This document shows, piece after piece, positions 1-6,868 of a stretch of DNA of 8,146 nucleotides. Within the stretch, counting starts at the first letter, position 1. Every line of letters starts with the position of its first letter. The position numbers were made by a program, and so were the translations under genes. Source of the stretch: Bacteroidota bacterium (GTDB taxonomy: Bacteria; Bacteroidota; Bacteroidia; Chitinophagales; Chitinophagaceae). The notes below the pieces were generated by a model. The model made no database searches and was not told the DNA's origin. It saw nothing but the letters and a program-made list of their open reading frames with translations. The stretch lies in the NCBI GenBank assembly GCA_030831005.1, contig JAURLW010000051.1:1-8146 (forward strand), written 5' to 3'.

Positions 1-74
1 TATCCGCTATTGCAGGCTGTTATGGTTAACCCTATTAGAAGACTCGCAACTACTATGCTTTTGCTCTTATTCAT
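1..74 (-). CDS. actE: ActE, N-terminal fragment (lipoprotein signal peptide), cut by window edge
   Basis: Only the first 24 complete codons are present, beginning at an ATG at 74 and running off the left edge. The peptide begins MNKSKSIVVASLL and ends in a lipobox, ITAC, followed by NSG. It therefore has a short basic N-region, a hydrophobic core and a lipidated cysteine at residue 21. The gene starts 34 nt after the actD stop, on the same strand. In known ACIII operons the gene after actD is actE, a monohaem cytochrome c lipoprotein that receives electrons from ActA or passes them to the oxidase. The haem motif lies outside the window, so the ActE identity rests on gene order plus the lipoprotein signal. 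It could in principle be another lipoprotein, but that is less likely. Confidence 0.78.
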   Translation of the reverse strand, partial: MNKSKSIVVASLLIGLTITACNSG

Positions 75-108
75 AAAATGATATAATTCAAATTCTTTTT
101 TAAATAAT

Positions 109-681
109 TTAGCTTAATTCGTATGCCTCTTTTTTATCAAATCGGCCATACCACCACTCAGATTCTGCTACTTGAACATTGGTTTCGTTTGCTCCAGTGC
201 TCTTTAAAAATGCAAGCACTTCTGCTTCTGAAGTATGCTCACTTAATTCGATAGCCACAACAAATGTATCATCGGTTTGACGAGGGTGAAACACATGCTT
301 TTTAACACCTGGCATGATTTGGTTTAAATAACAAAATGTCAAAACCATACCTACAGCTGCAAATAATACGGTCAACTCAAAAGTGATCGGAATAAATGCA
401 GGTAATGAGAAATGGGGTTTACCGCCAAAATTAATTGGCCAATCTTTTGTAAAGATCCAACTCATAAATCCTACTGCGGTAGAGGTACCGGTAATACCAT
501 ATATAAAACCAGCGATATGTAAATCAGTTTCTTTCAAACCCATTGCGTGATCTAAACCATGCACTGGAAAAGGAGTATACACATCGTGTAATTTATAACC
601 ACTATTGCGCACTTTGTCGATAGCAGGAAATAATACTGCTTCATCATCGTAACAAGCAACCGCAAACTTTTTTATTGCCAT
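109..681 (-). CDS. actD: ActD, DUF3341 membrane subunit of alternative complex III
   Basis: This 190-residue protein fits the ActD/DUF3341 family in length and layout. A soluble N-terminal part (about 1-50, starting MAIKKFAVACYDDE) is followed by two hydrophobic helices at about 55-76 and 96-118. Between them lies the segment WPINFGGKP (81-89), which I recognise as the conserved signature of this family. A soluble C-terminal domain (about 135-190) ends in SEWWYGRFDKKEAYELS. ActD binds no cofactor; in characterised ACIII it packs against the NrfD-like membrane subunits as a structural subunit. The ATG at 681 is 41 nt after the actC stop and actE follows 34 nt downstream, so the gene is in the operon. 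No signal peptide is seen, as expected for a protein inserted through internal helices. Confidence 0.93.
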   Translation of the reverse strand: MAIKKFAVACYDDEAVLFPAIDKVRNSGYKLHDVYTPFPVHGLDHAMGLKETDLHIAGFIYGITGTSTAVGFMSWIFTKDWPINFGGKPHFSLPAFIPITFELTVLFAAVGMVLTFCYLNQIMPGVKKHVFHPRQTDDTFVVAIELSEHTSEAEVLAFLKSTGANETNVQVAESEWWYGRFDKKEAYELS

Positions 682-722
682 AATATTAAATATTCAAATG
701 TTGATGAATAATACGTTTTTAA

Positions 723-2156
723 TTAATGTGCATGTTCCATTTCATGCGCAAACTCTTCTACACTTTTCTCTTCAATTGGAGCCATTTGCTCTTTGTAATT
801 ATTTCCAGAAGTTTTCAAAATAAATTTGATTTCTGCAATAGCAATTACTGGGAAATATTTAGCAAACAAGAAGAAGCAAGTAAAGAATAAGCCAAATGTT
901 CCTAAGTAGAAACCTACCTCTGGCCATGTTGGGCTATAATAACTCCAGCTACCAGGAATATAATCTCTGTATAAAGAAGTTACAATAATTACGAAACGTT
1001 CAAACCACATACCAATGTTTACTACGATGGACATAATAAAGGTAAACGGTACATTTCTACGTAATTTTTTGAACCAAAAGAACTGAGGAGAGATTACGTT
1101 GCAAGACATCATTGCCCAATAGCTCCACCAATATGGACCTAAAATACGCCATTGGAATGCTGCTTGTTCGTATTCAACACCAGAATACCAAGCCATAAAT
1201 AACTCCGTTAAATACGCTACCCCTACAATAGAACCGGTAAGTACAATAACTTTATTCATACGCTCAATATGAGCTAAGGTGATATACTCTTCTAATTTGA
1301 AGATTTTACGCACCATAATCAATAAAGTTTGTACCATTGCAAAACCAGAGAAGATCGCACCCGCAACGAAATAGGGAGGGAAGATTGTAGTATGCCAACC
1401 AGGAATTACCGATGTAGCAAAGTCAAACGATACGATAGTATGTACTGATAATACTAGTGGAGTAGATAAACCCGCTAATACTAAAGATAAAGCCTCATGA
1501 CGTTGCCAGTTTTTAGCGGTACCTGTCCATCCGAAAGAAGCTAAACCATATAAGCGTTTGCGCAAATTAGTTTTAGCACGATCACGAATGGTAGCAAAGT
1601 CAGGAACTAAACCAGAATACCAGAATAATAAGGAAACCGTGAAATAAGTAGAGATCGCGAATACGTCCCACAATAATGCTGAGTTAAAGTTAGGCCATAA
1701 TGGACCACGAGAGTTAGGATAAGGTAATACATAAAAGGCATCCCAAACACGACCCATGTGGAAAATTGGAAACTGACCAGCGCACATTACGGCAAAAATG
1801 GTCATTGCCTCTGCAGCACGGTTTACACCCGTTCTCCATCCTTGACGGAATAATAATAAGATCGCTGAGATTAGCGTACCAGCATGACCAATACCAACCC
1901 ACCAAACGAAATTGGTAATATCCCAACCCCATCCAATGGTTCTATTAATTCCCCAAACACCTATACCCCAATACACTTCCCAGAATACAGAAAATACTCC
2001 GAATAATAATAAGGAAATGGAAAAGAAGAAACCAATATACCATAAACGGCTTGGTTTTTGCTCAATAGGTTTACAGATATCTTCCGTTACCTGATGGTAA
2101 GTCTTATTACCTTCTACGAGTGGTTCTCTTGTTGATGATTCGTACTTTAAATGCAT
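723..2156 (-). CDS. actC: ActC, NrfD-like quinol-binding membrane subunit of alternative complex III
   Basis: This is a 477-residue polytopic membrane protein of the NrfD/PsrC family. I count about ten hydrophobic helices, near 39-60, 80-103, 115-135, 157-180, 220-242, 257-282, 301-323, 338-358, 369-395 and 413-433. Recognisable family segments are GHAGTLISAILLLFRQGW (90-107), FHMGRVWDAFYVLPYPN (132-148) with His133 and Asp139, LLWD (161-164), and SVHTIVSFDFA (237-247) with His239 and Asp245. Such buried His and Asp residues are candidates for the menaquinol site and proton path. In ACIII, ActC contacts ActB and is the subunit where quinol is thought to be oxidised; a paralogue, ActF, would be expected downstream outside the window. 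The C-terminal tail is acidic and ends HEMEHAH. The ATG at 2156 lies 57 nt after actB. The gene is full length with no sign of a frameshift. Confidence 0.95.
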   Translation of the reverse strand: MHLKYESSTREPLVEGNKTYHQVTEDICKPIEQKPSRLWYIGFFFSISLLLFGVFSVFWEVYWGIGVWGINRTIGWGWDITNFVWWVGIGHAGTLISAILLLFRQGWRTGVNRAAEAMTIFAVMCAGQFPIFHMGRVWDAFYVLPYPNSRGPLWPNFNSALLWDVFAISTYFTVSLLFWYSGLVPDFATIRDRAKTNLRKRLYGLASFGWTGTAKNWQRHEALSLVLAGLSTPLVLSVHTIVSFDFATSVIPGWHTTIFPPYFVAGAIFSGFAMVQTLLIMVRKIFKLEEYITLAHIERMNKVIVLTGSIVGVAYLTELFMAWYSGVEYEQAAFQWRILGPYWWSYWAMMSCNVISPQFFWFKKLRRNVPFTFIMSIVVNIGMWFERFVIIVTSLYRDYIPGSWSYYSPTWPEVGFYLGTFGLFFTCFFLFAKYFPVIAIAEIKFILKTSGNNYKEQMAPIEEKSVEEFAHEMEHAH

Positions 2157-2213
2157 AGCACTTTAAAAATTCTGAAATTATTAGTAATGGATAGTAGTCC
2201 TATCTTTTATTTA

Positions 2214-5200
2214 TTAAATATGGTCATTCATTAAACCGTCTTTCGCTTCATTGCCAGCCACAACTTCTTCTGCATTTCTGATTTTGCTTAAGTAGTTTAC
2301 ATTTGGCAAAGTGTGTATTTGCTCTAACACATAGAACATACGCTCTTTTTGTTGCTCATGACGTATTTTATGAATAGCACTTTCTTTATCATTTACATTT
2401 CCGAAGATGATTGCATCTGTAGGACATGCTTGTTGACACGCTGTTCTAGCTTCACCATCTTTTAATGGACGACCAGCTTTCTTAGCGGTAAGTTTAGCTT
2501 CTTGTAAACGTTGAACGCAGAAAGAACATTTCTCCATAACACCACGACTACGAACTGTAACATCTGGATTTAATACCATTCTTGTCAATTCATCGTTCAT
2601 GTCATCTCTTCTGCCATCTTCGTATAAGTTATCTGCAAAAGCATCTGCTCCATTCCAATCCATCCAGTTGAAGTGACGAACTTTATACGGACAGTTATTT
2701 GCACAATATTTAGTACCAATACAACGGTTATACGTCATTTGATTTAAACCTTCACTGCTATGACTTGTTGCATTTACTGGACAAACATTCTCACAAGGTG
2801 CATTATCGCAATGCTGACACATCATGGGTTGGAATACCGTTTGGATGCTATCCGCATCATCTGGCATACCACTGAAATAACGATCAATACGAATCCAATG
2901 CATTTCTTGAGATTTCAATACGTGATGTTTACCAACTACTGAAATATTATTTTCAGCTTGACAACCTACGATACAAGCACCACAACCGATACAACTATTT
3001 AAGTCGATCGACATACCCCAATGAACACCTAAATGCTCATAGTTAGGATACAAAGTACCATTTACGCGGAAATCTTCTGTAAGTTTATTAGCATCAATAG
3101 CTTCTTTTTCAGCACCTTCATGTTGTTCCCATGGAGTTGCAGAAGCAAAATGACCGATTTCTTTTGCACGCTCTTCAATTAATTCGTTCGGATTTTTCTT
3201 GAATTCTTCAAGGGTATATTCATGAAGAATTGGACGTCCTTCGTAACTGATATGTGTTTGCGTTTGAGCAATTTCATAAGTTTCATTAGTACGCTCAATT
3301 TCAACACCATTATAAGCTACAAAAGTAGAGCCATTATATTGCATCAATGGCGCTACGCGCTTACCTGTGTTTGCAGCTGCGCGACCAATTTTTTCACTTC
3401 TACCATACCCTAATGCAACAGCAATCACATCGTTGTGCATACCAGGTATTACTACCAATGGTAAGGCTACTTCAAATCCTTTGATTTTTATTTTTATAAC
3501 TGTTTTAGCAGCTACTACTTCAGTAATACTTGTTAATTCAGCTTGTAATTCTTTTGCTTTTTTAGGAGAAACACATGCGTAGTTGTCCCAAGTTGCTTTA
3601 GAAATTGGATCTGGCATTTCTTGTAACCATGGATTATTACTCCATGCACCACCTTTACCCATTGAAATTTTTTCATACACTACTACTTCTGTTTTAGCAG
3701 ATTTTGTAGCGCTGATTTGTTGCATAGCAGCAGCAAGATTACCACTGAAAGATGCACCACCCATTGTTTCTTGTTCTGGCTCAATTACACCGTCTTGTAA
3801 AGCAAGATCAAAATTTGTTTGACCACCTAATTGGTTTTTCCAATACGCTTCCCATTGGTTGAAATAAGTTTCAGTTGCACCAGCCCAAGTCAATAAACTA
3901 TCTTGATAGGCTCTTGTTTTGTGAATAGGAGCAATACCTGGTTGCATTAAACTATAAAAACCAGATTTTGGTTCTGCATCACCCCAAGACTCTAAATAAT
4001 GATGATCAGGGATAATATATTTACATTTTTGAGCCGTTTCGTCTAAATGTGAAGCAAACGTAATCGTGTTTGCTACTTTACTTAATCCAGCTTCGAATTG
4101 ATCGCCTATTGCAGATTCGTAAACAGGATTTACATTTTGCAAAATCAATGTATCTACTTGACCTGCATTCATAGCTTGCACTAATCCTACAAAATCAGCA
4201 TCGATACCTTGTTTATAATTACTTGTTACAGCCCAGTTTACTGTAGTGCCATTAGCACCAACTGCACTATTGATAGCATTTACAACGGTTTGAACAGCTA
4301 CATCATTAGAACCAGCCACTACTAATCCATTGCCTTTTTTCAAATCAGCCGCTGCATTTTTTACAAGCGTATTTAATTTCTCTGTACCTAAATTTGGAGT
4401 AGCGCCCGTTTGTATAGCGTTGTATAAGGCAACTGCTACAGCACCTATTTGAGAAGGCTTGCAAGTTGCACGCTCATCTGCTGCTGCACCGGTAATGGTA
4501 TGATTTGCTTCAACATGGTAATGTTTAGACATTTCCAAGTTTTTAGCAGATACGCGTCTTCCTTGAGCATATTGTTTTGCAAATTCTGTTGGAGATAACC
4601 AAGTGCCTAAGAAATCAGCACCTAAACTCACAATTGTTTTTGCATTTTCAAAATGGTAAGCAGGTAATGTTCTTTTACCATAACTAGCTTCATTAGCCAA
4701 CAACATGCCGCTATAAGAAATAGCATCATAAGTTAACCATTGAGCATTTGGATATTTTGCTAAAAACTGTTGAATTGCATTTTTTGAAGTAGGACTTAAT
4801 ACAGTGCTGGTTAATAAAACTGTTTTTTTAGAACTAGCTAAACCCGCAGTAATGCTTCTGTCGATAGCTTCGAAAGTAGCTTCTTTACCATCCGCTAAAG
4901 GACCGCGTAAACGAGCGGTATCATATAAATTTAATACTGACGCTTGCACTCTTGCAGAGCTCGCACCTTTATTGATCGATGATTTATCGTTTCCTTCAAT
5001 TTTGATAGGACGACCATCTCTTGTTTTTACGACTACTGCACAATAATCACCACCATCTACGAAAGTAGACGCGTAATAATTAGGTACACCTGGAATAATA
5101 TCTTCTGGTTTGATAGCATACGGGATTACTTTGCGTACTGGCATTTCGCAACTTGCCGCTAACATAGCAGCTGCAGTGCTAAAACCTAAATATTTAAGAA

Positions 5201-5345
5201 AATCACGACGAGGAGTTTGAGCTTCTAATAAGCCTTCGCTCATATCAAACGGCAATGGTTCGCTAAACTCATTACTTGCCGCAACTTTGTGCGCTTCCGT
5301 ACCTTGTTGTTCTTCTAAACCCTTCCAATATTGTTTTTGACTCAT
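2214..5345 (-). CDS. actB: ActB, Tat-targeted molybdopterin-oxidoreductase-like / four-cluster Fe-S subunit of alternative complex III
   Basis: This 1043-residue protein is a natural fusion. Residues 1-43 are the extended segment before the Tat signal (starting MSQKQYWKGLEE) that I associate with Bacteroidota MoCo/4Fe-4S Tat proteins. The twin-arginine motif TPRRDFLKYLGF is at 44-55, followed by a hydrophobic stretch ending AASC at 63-66, so Cys66 may be lipidated. Residues about 75-730 resemble the molybdopterin oxidoreductase fold but lack the usual N-terminal CxxCxxxC; known ACIII has no molybdenum there. Residues about 772-985 form a ferredoxin-like domain with Cys785/788/791/795, Cys843/846/851/855, Cys875/881/885 and Cys940/943/970/974. 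The third set has Thr878 where a fourth Cys would be, fitting one [3Fe-4S] and three [4Fe-4S] clusters. It conducts electrons from the ActC quinol site to ActA haems on the periplasmic side. The gene lies 60 nt after actA and 57 nt before actC. Confidence 0.96.
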   Translation of the reverse strand: MSQKQYWKGLEEQQGTEAHKVAASNEFSEPLPFDMSEGLLEAQTPRRDFLKYLGFSTAAAMLAASCEMPVRKVIPYAIKPEDIIPGVPNYYASTFVDGGDYCAVVVKTRDGRPIKIEGNDKSSINKGASSARVQASVLNLYDTARLRGPLADGKEATFEAIDRSITAGLASSKKTVLLTSTVLSPTSKNAIQQFLAKYPNAQWLTYDAISYSGMLLANEASYGKRTLPAYHFENAKTIVSLGADFLGTWLSPTEFAKQYAQGRRVSAKNLEMSKHYHVEANHTITGAAADERATCKPSQIGAVAVALYNAIQTGATPNLGTEKLNTLVKNAAADLKKGNGLVVAGSNDVAVQTVVNAINSAVGANGTTVNWAVTSNYKQGIDADFVGLVQAMNAGQVDTLILQNVNPVYESAIGDQFEAGLSKVANTITFASHLDETAQKCKYIIPDHHYLESWGDAEPKSGFYSLMQPGIAPIHKTRAYQDSLLTWAGATETYFNQWEAYWKNQLGGQTNFDLALQDGVIEPEQETMGGASFSGNLAAAMQQISATKSAKTEVVVYEKISMGKGGAWSNNPWLQEMPDPISKATWDNYACVSPKKAKELQAELTSITEVVAAKTVIKIKIKGFEVALPLVVIPGMHNDVIAVALGYGRSEKIGRAAANTGKRVAPLMQYNGSTFVAYNGVEIERTNETYEIAQTQTHISYEGRPILHEYTLEEFKKNPNELIEERAKEIGHFASATPWEQHEGAEKEAIDANKLTEDFRVNGTLYPNYEHLGVHWGMSIDLNSCIGCGACIVGCQAENNISVVGKHHVLKSQEMHWIRIDRYFSGMPDDADSIQTVFQPMMCQHCDNAPCENVCPVNATSHSSEGLNQMTYNRCIGTKYCANNCPYKVRHFNWMDWNGADAFADNLYEDGRRDDMNDELTRMVLNPDVTVRSRGVMEKCSFCVQRLQEAKLTAKKAGRPLKDGEARTACQQACPTDAIIFGNVNDKESAIHKIRHEQQKERMFYVLEQIHTLPNVNYLSKIRNAEEVVAGNEAKDGLMNDHI

Positions 5346-5405
5346 AGTTGTTGATTAATTACTTTGCTGATTAAGCAGATGAATTACAAGTTTTTTTATA
5401 TTATT

Positions 5406-6668
5406 TTAGTAGTGGCAGCGTTGACATTCTAAACCACCTATTTCTTCTACTGTAACACCATCTCTTTTCTTGTCTTTTAATTCTTGATGGTATTTTTCAA
5501 AAATGCTGTAGTAGTTATTGTTTTCAAACTGCACTTTAGTTTGACGGTGACAGTTAATACACCATCCCATTGACAATGGAGAGAATTGATATACTTCATC
5601 CATTTCTTGAATAGGTCCATGACATTGTTGACATGGTACTTTACCAACCGCTACGTGTTGTGCGTGATTGAAGTAAACGTGATCTGGTAAATTGTGGATT
5701 TTTGTCCATTTGATAGGAGTCGCTTGAATTACACCTTTTTCATCACGGATATAATCTTTTTTAGCGGGATCCCATCCTGCATATTTGTATAACAACTGTA
5801 TTTGCTCAGTACCATTAATTTTCTCTCCTTCCTCATTGTATAAAGGATGCTCTGCTTCACCAGTATATTCGTTGATTTGCTTGTGGCAATTCATACATAC
5901 ATTTGTAGAAGGCACCATAGCGTGTTTACTTTTCTCTGCACCAGCATGGCAATACAAACAGTTGATTTGATTGATTCCCGCATGTACTTTGTGAGAATAA
6001 TAAATTGGTTGCTCGGGTTTATAGTTTTGTTGACGACCCATTTCAATAGATCCATTAGCAATCCAATAACCAGCTAAAATAAAAGCTAAAATAATTGCAA
6101 TAGCTACAAATAATTTATTTCTATAAAAAGGAATCTCTTTTACGTTTGGCAAACCTTGTTTTTCATTAGCAACGCGTTTCAAGCCGCTATTTACTTTCCA
6201 AAGTATCACCATTAATACTAATAAAGCAAGTGTAACTAAGATGTACATATTGCTATTATCCTCTTCAGGTGCATTTTGTGTTGCAGCGCCTGCAGCAGGA
6301 GTTGCAGATGGAGCTTTGTAATCATTTACATATTTAATAACTGCATCAATTTCTGCATTAGACAATTGAGGGAATGCAGTCATTGCTGTTTTGTTCCATT
6401 TGTTGTATAAATCATTGGCATACTTGTCACCACTGCTAATCACTTTTGCAGAATTGTGAATCCAATTATACAACCACTCTTTTGAAGGCACACGCTTGTC
6501 TACGCCTTGTAAAGCAGGACCAGTAGCGTCTTTTAGAGGATTGTGGCAACTTGCGCAATTAGCTTGAAAGATAGCTTTACCATCTTGAGCGGAAGAAGAA
6601 AAATTGCTGAATAGCACGATTGCAACTAAGGCAATTGACTGAAATACTATTTTTTTAAATCGAAGCAT
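5406..6668 (-). CDS. actA: ActA, membrane-anchored six-haem cytochrome c subunit of alternative complex III
   Basis: From the ATG at 6668 the product is 420 residues. A GTG at 6683 would add MLELH in front, but the ATG directly precedes a good signal peptide (MLRFKKIVFQS..., likely cleaved after SSA near residue 27), so I prefer it. An N-terminal cytochrome c domain has CASCH at 38-42 and a probable Met ligand at 96 in MTAFPQLS. An Ala/Pro linker follows, then two membrane helices at about 141-158 and 185-204, then a multihaem domain with CLYCH (237), CMNCH (258), CQQCH (346), CINCH (370) and CQRCH (415). The last motif lies one residue before the C-terminus. Six c-type haems are thus predicted, exported by Sec and matured in the periplasm. 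ActA passes electrons from ActB towards ActE or the oxidase. It is the first gene of the act operon, preceded by a 200-nt regulatory gap. Confidence 0.94.
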   Translation of the reverse strand: MLRFKKIVFQSIALVAIVLFSNFSSSAQDGKAIFQANCASCHNPLKDATGPALQGVDKRVPSKEWLYNWIHNSAKVISSGDKYANDLYNKWNKTAMTAFPQLSNAEIDAVIKYVNDYKAPSATPAAGAATQNAPEEDNSNMYILVTLALLVLMVILWKVNSGLKRVANEKQGLPNVKEIPFYRNKLFVAIAIILAFILAGYWIANGSIEMGRQQNYKPEQPIYYSHKVHAGINQINCLYCHAGAEKSKHAMVPSTNVCMNCHKQINEYTGEAEHPLYNEEGEKINGTEQIQLLYKYAGWDPAKKDYIRDEKGVIQATPIKWTKIHNLPDHVYFNHAQHVAVGKVPCQQCHGPIQEMDEVYQFSPLSMGWCINCHRQTKVQFENNNYYSIFEKYHQELKDKKRDGVTVEEIGGLECQRCHY

Positions 6669-6712
6669 ATGTAGTTCTAGCACAGAAAAAAATTGATAAT
6701 TTAATGTTTTCT

Positions 6713-6733
6713 TTTTGTCAAAGTTTTGTCAAA
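6713..6733. repeat. Tandem 10-bp direct repeat in the actA leader
   Basis: TTTTGTCAAA occurs at 6713-6722 and again at 6724-6733, so the copies are offset by 11 bp, about one helical turn. On the coding strand it reads TTTGACAAAA twice. The repeats lie between the predicted transcription start (about 6735-6737) and the actA ATG at 6668. A role as a binding site for a dimeric regulator, or as a leader RNA element, is inference only. Confidence 0.6.
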
Positions 6734-6740
6734 ATCATGG

Positions 6741-6771
6741 CAAATTTACAACAGAAACGTTAAAAGTGAAA
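6741..6771 (-). promoter_or_regulatory. Predicted promoter of the act operon (Bacteroidota-type -33/-7)
   Basis: On the minus strand TAAATTTG (6741-6748) matches the Bacteroidota -7 consensus TAnnTTTG exactly. TTTC (6768-6771) sits 19 nt upstream, where the -33 element TTTG is expected, with one mismatch. Transcription would start near 6735, leaving a leader of roughly 65-70 nt before the actA ATG. No competing exact match is seen in the short gaps between act genes, which supports one main promoter for the operon. Confidence 0.6.
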
Positions 6772-6844
6772 GGGGTTTTGAAAAAAAAATTGTCAATGCC
6801 AGTAAGGGTTTCAGCGCATTCATGACAAATATCACTTTTTCTCG

Positions 6845-6865
6845 GTCATTTTTCTGTCATTTTTT
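6845..6865. repeat. Tandem GTCATTTTT direct repeat just downstream of the SDR gene
   Basis: GTCATTTTT is present at 6845-6853 and again at 6856-6864, offset by 11 bp. The period equals that of the TTTTGTCAAA pair nearer to actA, and both share the GTCA core. The repeat could be part of an operator array or simply a low-complexity AT-rich intergenic coincidence. Confidence 0.4.
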
Positions 6866-6868
6866 AGA

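Larger units (their letters stand above)
6669..6868. other. Intergenic region upstream of actA (non-coding, regulatory)
   Basis: This 200-nt gap separates the SDR gene stop from the actA ATG and is the longest non-coding stretch in the window. I see no plausible ORF on either strand and no strong GC-rich terminator for the SDR gene. It contains a Bacteroidota-like promoter (6741-6771), tandem short repeats in the presumed actA leader (6713-6733) and just after the SDR stop (6845-6865), an A9 run (6781-6789), and five TGTCA/TGACA pentamers. The predicted actA leader is about 65-70 nt long and has no clear Shine-Dalgarno sequence. Confidence 0.7.

Noticed and set aside
1714..1932. 72-residue minus-strand ORF inside actC
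   Set aside because: It is an alternative frame of a well-supported membrane protein gene, with no own start context or recognisable domain.
2185..2205. Short hairpin GATAG-TAGTC-CTATC between actB and actC
   Set aside because: A five-pair stem without a following T-run in a 57-nt gap is expected by chance.
3222..3822. Three consecutive plus-strand ORFs of 63-79 residues opposite actB
   Set aside because: They are antisense shadows of the conserved ActB frame, with low-complexity peptides and no known motifs.
5365..5377. Small inverted repeat TGCT-GATTA-AGCA between actA and actB
   Set aside because: The stem is only four base pairs, and actB clearly continues the operon, so neither a terminator nor an operator is supported.
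6669..6683. GTG start at 6683 for ActA, adding five residues
   Set aside because: The ATG at 6668 immediately begins a normal signal peptide; the extra MLELH would put an acidic residue ahead of the basic n-region. It cannot be strictly excluded.
6822..6860. ATGACA...TGTCAT inverted repeat as a terminator for the SDR gene
   Set aside because: The arms are six base pairs separated by 27 nt and no T-run follows on the minus strand. It is better treated as part of the TGTCA site array.
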